14,978 bases of DNA from JASFBA01 sp036172265 (GTDB lineage Bacteria > Chloroflexota > Chloroflexia > DTKN01): contig JASFBA010000076.1 in assembly GCA_036172265.1 (NCBI GenBank), forward strand, positions 1 through 14,978. Reading direction: 5' to 3'. The notes below the pieces were generated by a model, which saw nothing but the letters and a program-made list of their open reading frames with translations, made no database searches and was not told the origin of the DNA. Shown here one piece after another: positions 1 through 6,181 of the stretch; position 1 is the first letter of the stretch; every line of letters starts with the position of its first letter. Both the position numbers and the translations under genes were made by a program.

Positions 1-386
1 CCTTATCCCTGGCGGATGCGGGCTTGGGCGAAATCAGACGCCAACTGGCCTACAAAGCGGCCTGGTTGGGTGGCGAGCTCGTAGAAATTGACCGTTTCTT
101 CCCGTCCAGTCGGCTATGTCCAATGTGCGGCACCAGGAAAGATGACTTGACCCTGAGTGACCGGGTGTTCGTTTGTGAGTGCGGCTATACCGCAGAAAGA
201 GATTGGAACGCTGCTCAGAATATTGAGCGGCAAGTATGGATGATTCTCAGTCGCCGAAGTGGGTTCGCGGAGACTCGAAACGGGCGTGGAGAGGATGTAA
301 GACCCTGCGGGGCGATCCTCGTTGAAGCGTCAAAAGTGGCTGAAGAAAGGCAGCCTTCCAGACTTGCAATTTAGGCAGGTTTGGTA
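1..386 (+). mobile_element. Right part of an IS200/IS605-family element
   Basis: The element is recognised from the tnpB remnant. After the tnpB stop (372-374) the sequence runs through GCAGGTTTGGTAA and almost at once into the GNAT gene. From memory, right ends of this family often finish in a similar G/T-rich tetranucleotide context after a short hairpin. The exact right boundary (about 380-390) is an estimate, and the left end lies outside the window. These elements do not make target duplications, so none is expected. Confidence 0.6.
3..374 (+). CDS. tnpB: IS200/IS605-type TnpB (OrfB), C-terminal part
   Basis: The reading frame is already open at the first complete codon (position 3), so the gene starts outside the window; a TTG at 24 is only an internal codon. 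What remains is the typical end of TnpB. It has a lead-in resembling LRRQLAYKA, then FFPSSRLCPMCG, a zinc ribbon of CPMCG followed about 15 residues later by CECG, and the RuvC-III segment ERDWNAAQNI with its catalytic Asp. The tail, rich in Gly, Arg and Glu, is also usual for the family. TnpB is an RNA-guided nuclease of IS200/IS605 elements that helps retain the element in the genome. No tnpA is visible, so the element may be a tnpB-only (IS1341-like) copy or may continue to the left. Whether the whole protein is intact cannot be judged. The family call is firm because the zinc ribbon and DRD-NAA motif occur together. Confidence 0.9.
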   Translation, partial: LSLADAGLGEIRRQLAYKAAWLGGELVEIDRFFPSSRLCPMCGTRKDDLTLSDRVFVCECGYTAERDWNAAQNIERQVWMILSRRSGFAETRNGRGEDVRPCGAILVEASKVAEERQPSRLAI

Positions 387-388
387 AA
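262..388 (+). ncRNA. Possible omega-RNA (TnpB guide RNA) region
   Basis: TnpB guide RNAs overlap the 3' end of tnpB and run to the right end of the element, so that the adjoining genomic DNA forms the guide. The region from about 262 contains a G-rich conserved-looking stretch (AGGATGTAAGACCCTGCGG) and a small stem built from CTGAAG...CTTCCAG near 340-361, just before the element edge. This location fits the family architecture. I have no alignment, and both ends are estimates. If the assignment is right, the guide would be the first bases of the GNAT gene. Confidence 0.25.
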
Positions 389-398
389 CCAGGGACCT

Positions 399-932
399 GT
401 GCTCAGAGGCGAACGAGTGACGTTGCGGGCTATCGAACGGGAGGATATTCCTCGGTTTCTCCGCTGGCTCAACGACCCGGAAGTGACCCATTACCTGGCC
501 ATTTTTATGCCTTTGAGCCGTGGTGAGGAGGAACAATGGTTCGAGCGACAGTTGCAGGACCGCAATTGCAAGGTGCTGGCCATCGAAACTGAAGGCGGAG
601 AACACATCGGGAACATCTCTCTGGAGGATATTCGCTGGAAAGATCGTCAGGCCACGCTGGCGATCGTGATTGGGGAGAAGGAGCGCTGGGGGCAGGGCTA
701 CGGCACCGATGCCGTCCGTACACTCCTTCGGTTTGCTTTTGAGGAACTCAACCTGAACCGAATCCAACTGACCGTTTTCGACTTTAACGAGCGGGCCCGG
801 CGTTGCTACCGACGCTGCGGTTTCCAGGAGGAAGGGGTTATGCGCCAGGCTCACTATACGGGGGGACGTTACTACGACGTCATCCTGATGGCCATCCTGC
901 GTGAGGATTGGGAAAAGCAAAATCGGGGGTAA
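399..932 (+). CDS. GNAT-family N-acetyltransferase (RimJ/RimL type)
   Basis: The protein has about 178 residues. Its opening LRGERVTLRAIEREDIPRF is the usual first strand and helix of RimJ/RimL-like acetyltransferases. The acetyl-CoA-binding motif is RWGQGYGTDAV (R/Q-x-x-G-x-G), followed by the motif-B region NARRCYRRCGF-like segment (NERARRCYRRCGFQEEG) and a C-terminal Y-DVILMAILREDW strand. Such enzymes acetylate protein N-termini, small amines or antibiotics; the substrate cannot be read here. I prefer GTG at 399, because family members usually begin only one or two residues before LRGERV. A TTG at 381 and a GTG at 384 would begin inside the presumed insertion-sequence end. No convincing ribosome-binding site precedes any of these starts, so the insertion may have replaced the native upstream region. 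The TAA stop (930-932) shares its adenines with the T-tract of a minus-strand terminator. Confidence 0.85.
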   Translation: MLRGERVTLRAIEREDIPRFLRWLNDPEVTHYLAIFMPLSRGEEEQWFERQLQDRNCKVLAIETEGGEHIGNISLEDIRWKDRQATLAIVIGEKERWGQGYGTDAVRTLLRFAFEELNLNRIQLTVFDFNERARRCYRRCGFQEEGVMRQAHYTGGRYYDVILMAILREDWEKQNRG

Positions 933-990
933 AAAACGCCCCCTGCTGGACGGGGCCTCCCCTGCCAAGGCTCTTCCGTCCACCAGGGGC
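931..990 (-). terminator. Rho-independent terminator closing the small RNA and probably the operon
   Basis: On the minus strand the arm GCCCCTG...GGACGG (990-976) pairs with CCGTCC...CAGGGGGC (953-938) and is followed by G and TTTTTT (936-931). The T-tract overlaps the 3' end of the convergent GNAT gene. There is no other terminator between the glycosyltransferase stop and this point, so it probably also ends transcripts of the five-gene operon. Confidence 0.75.
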
Positions 991-1006
991 ACTAGGGGAA
1001 GGGAGT
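931..1006 (-). ncRNA. Candidate small non-coding RNA, about 76 nt, unassigned family
   Basis: A consensus promoter points into this stretch on the minus strand (predicted start A at about 1006), and six T residues end it at 936-931. Almost the whole transcript folds. The outer stem pairs 984-990 with 938-945 (one bulge). The inner stem GGACGG/CCGTCC pairs 976-981 with 948-953 across a 2x2 internal loop. The apical stem GCCT/AGGC pairs 968-971 with 955-958. The C-rich 5' end (994-1001) can also pair over 8 bp with the apical segment 956-963, giving a possible pseudoknot or an alternative fold. There is no start codon with a ribosome-binding site, and I do not recognise SRP RNA, 6S RNA or tRNA. 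The alternative is that the hairpin simply terminates the glycosyltransferase operon and the promoter is fortuitous. Confidence 0.55.
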
Positions 1007-1012
1007 GTTTAC

Positions 1013-1041
1013 ATTATACATGATATTTTGCCATTTGTCAA
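1013..1041 (-). promoter_or_regulatory. Consensus sigma70 promoter for the small RNA
   Basis: Read on the minus strand, TTGACA (1041-1036), exactly 17 bp of spacer and TATAAT (1018-1013) give a perfect match to both consensus hexamers. It lies 15 bp past the stop codon of the glycosyltransferase gene and has no protein gene downstream in the same direction before the terminator. Confidence 0.8.
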
Positions 1042-1055
1042 GTCCGTGAAACTAT

Positions 1056-2192
1056 TCACATTCCCAGCGCTATCCGGTAAGCCTCCAGCACCCGTTCGGC
1101 CACCCGTTCCCAGTGGAAATGTTCCCGCACCCACTTCTGGCCAGCCTCTCCCATCTGGCGTCGCCATTCCGGGGCGGCCAGCAATTCCCGCAGGGCCTGG
1201 GCTAAGGCGACAGAGTCCTGGGGCGGCACCAGGAGCCCGGTTACCCCGTCCTGCACCACCTCAGCAAAGCCTCCGAAGTGGCTGGCCACTACTGGAACGC
1301 CCATGGCCTGGGCCTCCACCAGAGCGATCCCGAAGGTCTCGCTGGCAAAACTGGTCGCCACCAGAAGGTCGCTTACGGAGAGAAGGCGGGGAAGTTCTTC
1401 GTGTGGGACAGTTCCCAGGAAGCAGACCCGGCCGGCCACCCCTTCCGCCTGGGCCCATTCCTCCAGGGCCGGCCGGTAATGGCCCTCGCCGGCGATGAGG
1501 AGGAGAGCACCGGGCACCTCCTTCAGAGCGGAGATGGCATATTGCACCCCCTTCCAAGGAATCAGCCGGCCGGCATAGAGGATGAGGTGTTCTCCCCCGG
1601 GGGCCAGTTCCTTCCGCAGGGAGGGATCGGCCGGCCGGGGGAAGAAGAGTTCAGCATCGTAGCCGTTGTAGACGACCCGGGGACGGAAACCGTAACGCCG
1701 CGCCACCGTGTCGGCGTTGAAGGCGCTGCAGGAAACGGCCACATCGGCCCAGCGGGCGAAGAATCGGTCTCCCGGGAAAAAATCTTCCCCATGGCAGCCA
1801 AGGACCAGGCGCGACCCCACCAGGGCCCGGGTGAGGACGGCCACCGGCAGGTCGTAGGGCTTCTGGATGTGGAGGATGTCGTAGCGTTCCTGGAGAAGGA
1901 GGGGCAGGGTGGTCAGGGCAAAAGTCAACCGCTCCAGGAGTTTGGTCAGGGCATAGGCCCGTCGCAGGCCGGGAAGGTGGCGAAAAGCCTCGCGCCGAAT
2001 AAAGGGCCGGCGCAGGACCTCTAGCCTGGGGTAGCGGTCGGGATGGGGGCTGTTCCCAGCAATCAAGTGCACCTCCAACCCCCGCCGCGCCAGTTCCCGC
2101 CCCAGTTCCCAGACAAAGGTCTCCACCCCGCCGGTCGTGGTGGTAGTGGTGAGGTTATAGAGGGCGATTTTGCGTCCCTCTAGCGCTTCCAC
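1056..2192 (-). CDS. GT4-family glycosyltransferase
   Basis: The protein has 378 residues, the usual size for a GT-B-fold family 4 enzyme. The N-terminal acceptor domain opens with KIALYNLTTTTTTGGVETFV, containing the GG-VE loop near the active site. A strand HLILYAGRLIPWKGV starts the nucleotide-sugar domain. The C-terminal signature ETFGIALVEAQAMGVPVVAS carries the E-x7-E motif that contacts the donor sugar. Such enzymes transfer a sugar from a nucleotide donor to a lipid or glycan acceptor at the cytoplasmic face of the membrane; donor and acceptor cannot be told here. The run of six Thr near the N-terminus is unusual but lies in a loop. The ATG at 2192 overlaps the 3' end of the methyltransferase gene by 13 bp, suggesting translational coupling. 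It is the last gene of the minus-strand operon. Confidence 0.9.
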   Translation of the reverse strand: MEALEGRKIALYNLTTTTTTGGVETFVWELGRELARRGLEVHLIAGNSPHPDRYPRLEVLRRPFIRREAFRHLPGLRRAYALTKLLERLTFALTTLPLLLQERYDILHIQKPYDLPVAVLTRALVGSRLVLGCHGEDFFPGDRFFARWADVAVSCSAFNADTVARRYGFRPRVVYNGYDAELFFPRPADPSLRKELAPGGEHLILYAGRLIPWKGVQYAISALKEVPGALLLIAGEGHYRPALEEWAQAEGVAGRVCFLGTVPHEELPRLLSVSDLLVATSFASETFGIALVEAQAMGVPVVASHFGGFAEVVQDGVTGLLVPPQDSVALAQALRELLAAPEWRRQMGEAGQKWVREHFHWERVAERVLEAYRIALGM

Positions 2193-3022
2193 AGGGCTAC
2201 CTCGAAGGCAGAAAAGAGAAAGGTGCGAGCCAGGCGATAGGCCGGGTGTTCCAGAGCCAGGGTTCGCAGCACCTTTCGCAGCCGGCGACGCCAGGGACGA
2301 TGGCTGGGAAGGATGCCGGCCTGCAACTTTTTTTCCCGCAGGTCTTCCACCTGAAAGCCGAGTGCTTCAGCCAGCCGGCAAAAAGCCCTCCAGGTGAAAT
2401 AGTGCATCTCTGAGAGGGTCTGGCGGTCGGGAAAGGCGGTATGGCTCTTTCCCCGGCCCAGGCGATGAAGGAGGGCTTCGGCCCAGGGACGCGGCAGCCA
2501 GTTGATCGCGGGCAGGTGGTAGTGGCGGTCGTAAAAGGCCAGTCGGTTGACAACGGTGAGGAGGAGGACGCCGCCAGGCCGAAGCACCCGGTAGGTTTCG
2601 GACAGGACGGCCCGGGGATTCTGGACGTGCTCCAGGACATCCCAGCAACACACAAGGTCGAACGATTCGGCCGGGAAGGGCAGGGTTTCCCCTGCGGCCT
2701 GGACGATCGGGAGGTCCAGCCCGTAACGCCGGCCGCGCAGCCTGGTGATTTGACAATAATCTCCGTTATATTCCAAAGCAAAGACGCAGGCCCCCTCGCG
2801 GGCCATCGCCACGGCAAAGCCGCCCATTCCAGCCCCCAGGTCAAGGATGAGGCGGCCGGCCGGAGAAGGGAGGATGGCATAGACACTGGCCAGATGCTCC
2901 TCCTGGTAATGCTCCTGGTAGAGCCGGCGTTCCCGCCACCTTTCAAAATCGCGCCGCCAACGCATGTGCTCCAACCAGGGGGCAATGCGGGCGGCCAGTT
3001 CAGTTTCAAGTTCATCGGGCAC
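2180..3022 (-). CDS. Class I SAM-dependent methyltransferase
   Basis: The protein has 280 residues. Motif I, LILDLGAGMGGFAVAM (about 58-73), is the glycine-rich SAM-binding loop. An acidic residue at the end of strand 2 (FALEYN) would bind the ribose. FDLVCCWDVLEHVQNP and the post-motif RVLRPGGVLLLTVVN complete a Methyltransf_11-type domain. The last 90 residues are basic and hydrophobic and resemble tails of methyltransferases found beside glycosyltransferases, so a polysaccharide, lipid or quinone-like substrate is possible but not shown. The start is a GTG at 3022, 11 bp inside the MBL gene; an ATG seven bases further in belongs to another frame. The gene overlaps both neighbours, as expected in a coupled operon. 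Confidence 0.88.
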   Translation of the reverse strand: MPDELETELAARIAPWLEHMRWRRDFERWRERRLYQEHYQEEHLASVYAILPSPAGRLILDLGAGMGGFAVAMAREGACVFALEYNGDYCQITRLRGRRYGLDLPIVQAAGETLPFPAESFDLVCCWDVLEHVQNPRAVLSETYRVLRPGGVLLLTVVNRLAFYDRHYHLPAINWLPRPWAEALLHRLGRGKSHTAFPDRQTLSEMHYFTWRAFCRLAEALGFQVEDLREKKLQAGILPSHRPWRRRLRKVLRTLALEHPAYRLARTFLFSAFEVALWKR

Positions 3023-3911
3023 GTTCGTCGCTCCGGTAGGCTTGGATAAAGCCCCTCCGGTTCATCTCGGCGATCGCCTGCCAAAGAGAGGCCGGTTCGC
3101 TGCCCGGAGGCGGAAGGTTGGCGGCGAAGACGGCATCGCCGGCCACCTCCACCCCGACGGTGCGGGCCAATTCGTCCCAGCGGCGCAGCGTTTTCTCCAA
3201 ACCGTCAAAGACGGCCTCCGGGTCGTCGTGCCGGCCAAAGTGGGTGAAGCAGAGGGCAGACGGGCGGAGGGCACGCAGCACCTCCAGCGAATGCAGCATC
3301 TCCAGGGGATCAAAGGCCGGCGGCACCGTCACCGGACGGGAGAAACGATGCTCGAAGAGGCTCACCCCGGCGGCATCTCCGGGGAAGAGCAGGCCCAGGT
3401 GGGGCAAAAAATAGGCCAGGTGATCCCGTGAATGCCCCGGTGTAGGGATGGATTCCAGGTACACGCCTCCACCCAGGTCCAGGTGCAATTCCTCGCCGGG
3501 AAGAAGCCGTTCCAGCGGGATGGGGCGTACCTCGCCGTAGAGGGGGAAAAGCGTCCCCACCGCTTGGGCCACGCTCTCCAGAAGCCGCGCCGGCTGGGCT
3601 AGATGCCGATGGTCGCGGGAATGGATCGCCACCCGGGCCCGGGGCAGGTGCTCCAGAAGGTGGCCGGCCGCGCCGGCGTGGTCCAGGTGGATGTGGGTGC
3701 AGAGGATGTGGGTCACCTCCTCCGGGGCGATACCCAGCGCCTCCAGGCCGGCTAAGAGGCGTGGAACGCAGAGCGAGGTGCCCACCTCCACCAGCGCCAC
3801 CCCTTCCTTCCCCCGGACGATATAGCCGGCTCCGTATTCCTCCAGTCCCAGAAGCCCCAGGTCCAGACCGTAGACATCGGGGGCGATGGAAAAGGGCATC
3901 GGAGTTTTCAT
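3012..3911 (-). CDS. MBL-fold metallo-hydrolase
   Basis: The protein has 299 residues. The metal-binding signature THIHLDHAG (H73, H75, D77, H78) is followed by IPTPGHSRDH, which supplies a third-site His, LLFPGDAAG with the bridging Asp, and FTHFGRHDD with the last His. All ligands for a dinuclear Zn or Fe site are therefore present. The family hydrolyses thioesters, lactones, phosphodiesters or beta-lactams, and the sequence alone does not pick one. It resembles the glyoxalase II-like/lactonase-like environmental MBL group. The region after about residue 215 forms a helical C-terminal extension of about 85 residues. The ATG at 3911 follows the pcm stop directly (TAG immediately followed by ATG), with AGGAAAAGG upstream as a possible ribosome-binding site. 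Confidence 0.88.
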   Translation of the reverse strand: MKTPMPFSIAPDVYGLDLGLLGLEEYGAGYIVRGKEGVALVEVGTSLCVPRLLAGLEALGIAPEEVTHILCTHIHLDHAGAAGHLLEHLPRARVAIHSRDHRHLAQPARLLESVAQAVGTLFPLYGEVRPIPLERLLPGEELHLDLGGGVYLESIPTPGHSRDHLAYFLPHLGLLFPGDAAGVSLFEHRFSRPVTVPPAFDPLEMLHSLEVLRALRPSALCFTHFGRHDDPEAVFDGLEKTLRRWDELARTVGVEVAGDAVFAANLPPPGSEPASLWQAIAEMNRRGFIQAYRSDERAR

Positions 3912-4544
3912 CTATCGCCTTTTCCTCACTAGGGGAACAAAGAGCACACCGCCGTAGTTGGTGCGATGGATTATTTCCCCCTCTTTTTCCAGAAGCCAGA
4001 GGTCCTGGCTAAAGCCCTGGGCCCCGATGGGGATGACCAGCCGGCCGCCGTCGGCCAGTTGTTCCACCAGGGGAGGGGGAACTTCCACCGCCGCAGCGGT
4101 GACGATAATAGCATTGTAGGGGGCATGCTCCGACCAGCCTTCGTAGCCGTCGCCTTGGCGAACGTAGACGTTAGTATAGCCCAGGTCCTGCAGCCGTCGG
4201 GCGGCTTCCTCGGCCAGGGCCGGGATGATCTCCACCGTGTAAACCTCGTGTACAATCTCGGCCAGAATGGCCGCCTGATAGCCGCTTCCCGTACCTACTT
4301 CCAGGACCCGGTCTTCCGGGCGGAGGCGGAGCAACTGGGTCATCAGGGCCACGATATAGGGCTGGGAGATAGTCTGCCCGTGGCCGATGGGCAGGGGGTA
4401 ATCGGCATAGGCCTGATGGACAAACTCCGGCGGGACGAAGCGGTGGCGGGGCACCCGCTCCATGGCCCGCAGCACTGCCGGATCGGTGATGCCCCGAGGG
4501 CGTATCTGGGTTTCCACCATACGCTTGGCATCCACCGGCTTCAT
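3912..4544 (-). CDS. pcm: Protein-L-isoaspartate O-methyltransferase
   Basis: The enzyme methylates isoaspartyl residues formed by ageing of Asn and Asp, starting their repair to normal aspartate in the cytoplasm. The protein has 210 residues from the chosen start, the family's normal length. It contains VPRHRFVP, the substrate-loop signature GHGQTISQP (about 54-62), the SAM-binding motif VLEVGTGSGYQAA (about 80-92), the acidic VYTVEI and the post-motif LVIPIG. The ATG at 4544 is preferred because family members begin close to MVETQI-RGI and because AAGGGG lies just upstream. An open frame reaches back to 4658, but its extra 38 residues overlap degV and are low-complexity. It lies 64 bp after degV and abuts the MBL gene. 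Repair of isoaspartate is often more important in heat-exposed organisms, which fits a thermophile but does not prove it. Confidence 0.95.
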   Translation of the reverse strand: MKPVDAKRMVETQIRPRGITDPAVLRAMERVPRHRFVPPEFVHQAYADYPLPIGHGQTISQPYIVALMTQLLRLRPEDRVLEVGTGSGYQAAILAEIVHEVYTVEIIPALAEEAARRLQDLGYTNVYVRQGDGYEGWSEHAPYNAIIVTAAAVEVPPPLVEQLADGGRLVIPIGAQGFSQDLWLLEKEGEIIHRTNYGGVLFVPLVRKRR

Positions 4545-4572
4545 CCCCTTGCGCCGGCCGGCCCCAGCCCAC

Positions 4573-4612
4573 GGGGCAGTAAAGAGACAGGCCTCAAGCC
4601 TGCCCCTGCTAC
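4573..4612. repeat. Palindromic repeat between degV and pcm
   Basis: CAGGC (4588-4592) and GCCTG (4598-4602) flank a CTCAA loop, nested inside GGGGCAG (4573-4579) and CTGCCCC (4600-4606). On the minus strand the element begins TAGCAGGGGCAGG, and its TAG is the degV stop codon. The core AGGCTTGAGGCCT resembles the palindrome inside the ECF T-A gene. It may also act as an intra-operon RNA hairpin. Confidence 0.6.
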
Positions 4613-5460
4613 GCCAGCACCGGACAGGTGACCACGCCAACCGTGCCGGGGCCGGCATGGGTGCCGATCACCGGGCTCAACTCGGCCATGTAAAGTTCGT
4701 GGCAGTTCAGCCGGGAGCGCACCTCTTCCCCCAGGTTGCCGCCCTCCTCGGGGGCACCCCCTTGGATCACGGCGGCACGCACGGGTCGGTCTCCTACCTC
4801 GGAGACAAGGATCTCCAGCATCCGCTGCACTGCCCGGCGCTTGGTGCGTACCCGCTCCACGGCATCCACCTGGCCGTCCCGGACGGTCAGGAGCGGCTTG
4901 ACGTTGAGGAGAGACCCCAAAAAGGCCTGGGCCCCGCCGATGCGCCCGCCCCGGTGCAGGAACTCGAGGGTATCTACGACAAAGAGGATACGAATGTGCT
5001 CCCGCAACGCCTCTACCGCACGCACTACCTCCTCGGCCGGCCGGCCGGCCTCCAGCCGCTGCGCCGCTTCCAGCACCTGGAAACCCAGGCCCATCGAGGT
5101 GGAAAACGAGTCCACCACAAAGAGGGGGAAATCAGGGATCTGCTCTTTGGCTAGGAGGGCCGAGGCCACCGTGCCGCTCATTTTGGTGGAGATATGAATG
5201 GAGACGATGGCCGAAGCCCCACCCTCGATCAGGCGGTGGTACACTTCCAGAAAATCGCCGGCCGAGGGTTGGGAAGTAGCCGGCATCACCGGAGAGGTGC
5301 GCAATCGAGCGTAGAACTGCTCCGGCGTCATGTCTACCCCGTCGCGAAAAACCTCCTCCCCAAAGCGCACATAGAGGGGAACGACGGTAATATGGTATCG
5401 CTCGATCAGTTCGGGGGGAAGGTAGGCCGTGCTGTCGGTCACGAGGGCTACCGCGCTCAT
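4609..5460 (-). CDS. degV: DegV-family fatty-acid-binding protein
   Basis: The protein has 283 residues, the full length of the family. DegV (FakB-like) proteins bind a long-chain fatty acid and in some bacteria present it to the kinase FakA for phosphorylation; no fakA is in this window. Diagnostic segments are LVTDSTAYLPPEL (about 6-18), PATSQPSAGDF, IHISTKMSGT, VVDSFSTSMG, LHRGGRIGG and the C-terminal IGTHAGPGTVGVV. The ATG at 5460 follows AGGAGG (5473-5468) by 7 bp, so the start is secure. It is the first gene of the five-gene minus-strand operon and is driven by the promoter at 5571-5599. Its TAG stop is part of a palindromic repeat. Confidence 0.93.
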   Translation of the reverse strand: MSAVALVTDSTAYLPPELIERYHITVVPLYVRFGEEVFRDGVDMTPEQFYARLRTSPVMPATSQPSAGDFLEVYHRLIEGGASAIVSIHISTKMSGTVASALLAKEQIPDFPLFVVDSFSTSMGLGFQVLEAAQRLEAGRPAEEVVRAVEALREHIRILFVVDTLEFLHRGGRIGGAQAFLGSLLNVKPLLTVRDGQVDAVERVRTKRRAVQRMLEILVSEVGDRPVRAAVIQGGAPEEGGNLGEEVRSRLNCHELYMAELSPVIGTHAGPGTVGVVTCPVLA

Positions 5461-5570
5461 AGAATAACCTCCTGAAGTCTTTCAATACGCCGCGCCACCG
5501 GCCACCCCCTCGTGGCCCAGCGCCGAAAGGCCGTACCTACCGGCACAACTCGGCCGTAGGCTGTAAGTGT

Positions 5571-5599
5571 ATTATAGGCTGCCCATCGTTTCCCGTCAA
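5571..5599 (-). promoter_or_regulatory. Sigma70-type promoter for the degV operon
   Basis: On the minus strand, TTGACG (5599-5594), 17 bp of spacer and TATAAT (5576-5571) match 11 of 12 consensus bases. The predicted transcript starts near 5564 and has a leader of about 100 nt. That leader contains a 6-bp hairpin (GGCCAC/GTGGCC, 5500-5517) whose function, if any, is not evident. Confidence 0.75.
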
Positions 5600-5623
5600 G
5601 TAGGCACGGTTTCAAAAGCCGAT

Positions 5624-5652
5624 TTGACAAAGTCGCAGGGTTGTGCTATCCT
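5624..5652 (+). promoter_or_regulatory. Promoter for the fur-cbiM-ecf operon, possible operator downstream
   Basis: TTGACA (5624-5629), a 17-bp spacer and TATCCT (5647-5652), with a TG one base before the -10 (extended -10). Between it and the start codon, AAAATT (5659-5664) and AATTTT (5676-5681) form an AT-rich inverted repeat enclosing the AGGAGG ribosome-binding site. It stands out in a GC-rich background and is a candidate autoregulatory operator. It does not match a Fur or Zur box I could cite with confidence. Confidence 0.65.
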
Positions 5653-5685
5653 TTTTGTAAAAATTCTCAGGAGGAAATTTTCGTA

Positions 5686-6141
5686 ATGCCACACTGCCAT
5701 ACTTTGATCGCCCAGTTACGAAAGCGAGGGCATCGCATCACCCCCCAGCGGGAGATGGTCATCGAAACCATCGCCCACAGCGGCCGGCACCTGAGCGCCG
5801 AAGAGGTCTATGAGGAAGTGCATCGGCGTGCTCCCTCCATGAGTCTGGCCACCATCTACCGCACCCTCGACTTCCTCGTGGCGGAAGGGCTGGCCAGCAA
5901 GAACGACCTGGGAGGCGGGCGCGTCGTCTACGCCACCGTCCGACATGGGCCGCACCTGCACCTGGTCTGCCGCCGCTGCGGACAGGTATACGAGGTAAAG
6001 TTGGGGCGACCCGGCGAGTCGCCCCTGGAAGAACTGGGCCGTCAGGCCCTGGAGCAGTGGGGTTTCGCCGCCGATCTTCAGCACCTTTCCATTCCGGGCC
6101 TGTGCGCCGATTGTAGGGGCAGCCCGCCGGGTCGCCCGTAG
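5686..6141 (+). CDS. Fur-family metal-responsive regulator
   Basis: The protein has 151 residues. The N-terminal winged-helix domain includes RITPQREMVIETI and SLATIYRTLDFLVAEGL, the usual Fur recognition helix and wing. The dimerisation domain has HGPHLHLVCRRCG and GLCADC, giving H87, H90 and H92 as likely sensor ligands and C95, C98, C140 and C143 as a structural zinc site. An N-terminal HCH may add another ligand. Genes downstream suggest sensing of nickel, cobalt or zinc, but the metal cannot be decided from sequence. The ATG at 5686 is chosen because AGGAGG (5669-5674) precedes it and family members start here; the frame stays open upstream only through the promoter. Two oddities: a palindromic repeat (6003-6025) adds about seven residues (LGRPGES) between VYEV and PLEEL, and another repeat encodes the C-terminal RGSPPGRP and the TAG stop. 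Confidence 0.92.
   Translation: MPHCHTLIAQLRKRGHRITPQREMVIETIAHSGRHLSAEEVYEEVHRRAPSMSLATIYRTLDFLVAEGLASKNDLGGGRVVYATVRHGPHLHLVCRRCGQVYEVKLGRPGESPLEELGRQALEQWGFAADLQHLSIPGLCADCRGSPPGRP
6003..6025. repeat. Palindromic repeat inside the fur-family gene
   Basis: GGGGCGAC (6003-6010) and GTCGCCCC (6018-6025) are perfect 8-bp arms around the loop CCGGCGA. The same 23 bases, loop included, recur at 7208-7230 between genes. Here it is translated in frame as part of L-G-R-P-G-E-S-P. Confidence 0.8.
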
Positions 6142-6161
6142 GGGCAACCCCCAGGTTGCCC
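6114..6161. repeat. Two tandem palindromic repeats at the fur/cbiM junction
   Basis: A decayed unit, TAGGGGC-AGCCCGCCGGGTC-GCCC (6114-6137), is followed by a second unit starting with TAGGGGCAACC (6139 on). GGGCAACC (6142-6149) and GGTTGCCC (6154-6161) form perfect 8-bp arms. The first unit is translated as the C-terminus of the regulator, and the second supplies its TAG stop (6139-6141). Confidence 0.7.
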
Positions 6162-6181
6162 ACACAAAAGGAGGTGTCCTT

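Noticed and set aside
931..1006. The small RNA cassette as a bacterial SRP (4.5S) RNA
   Set aside because: A GGACGGAAG segment superficially recalls the conserved SRP loop, but the required GGTC...GGAAG...GCAGCC arrangement in a symmetric internal loop is absent.
1278..2024. Long plus-strand ORF opposite the glycosyltransferase gene, and similar long antisense ORFs at 2441-3049, 3966-4631 and 9057-9905
   Set aside because: These mirror strong genes on the other strand in GC-rich DNA and have no recognisable motifs or ribosome-binding sites.
5653..5685. Cobalamin or nickel riboswitch ahead of the ECF operon
   Set aside because: The leader before the Fur-family gene is only about 30 nt, and the 40-nt gap before the CbiM-type gene is occupied by a palindromic repeat; neither can hold such a riboswitch.
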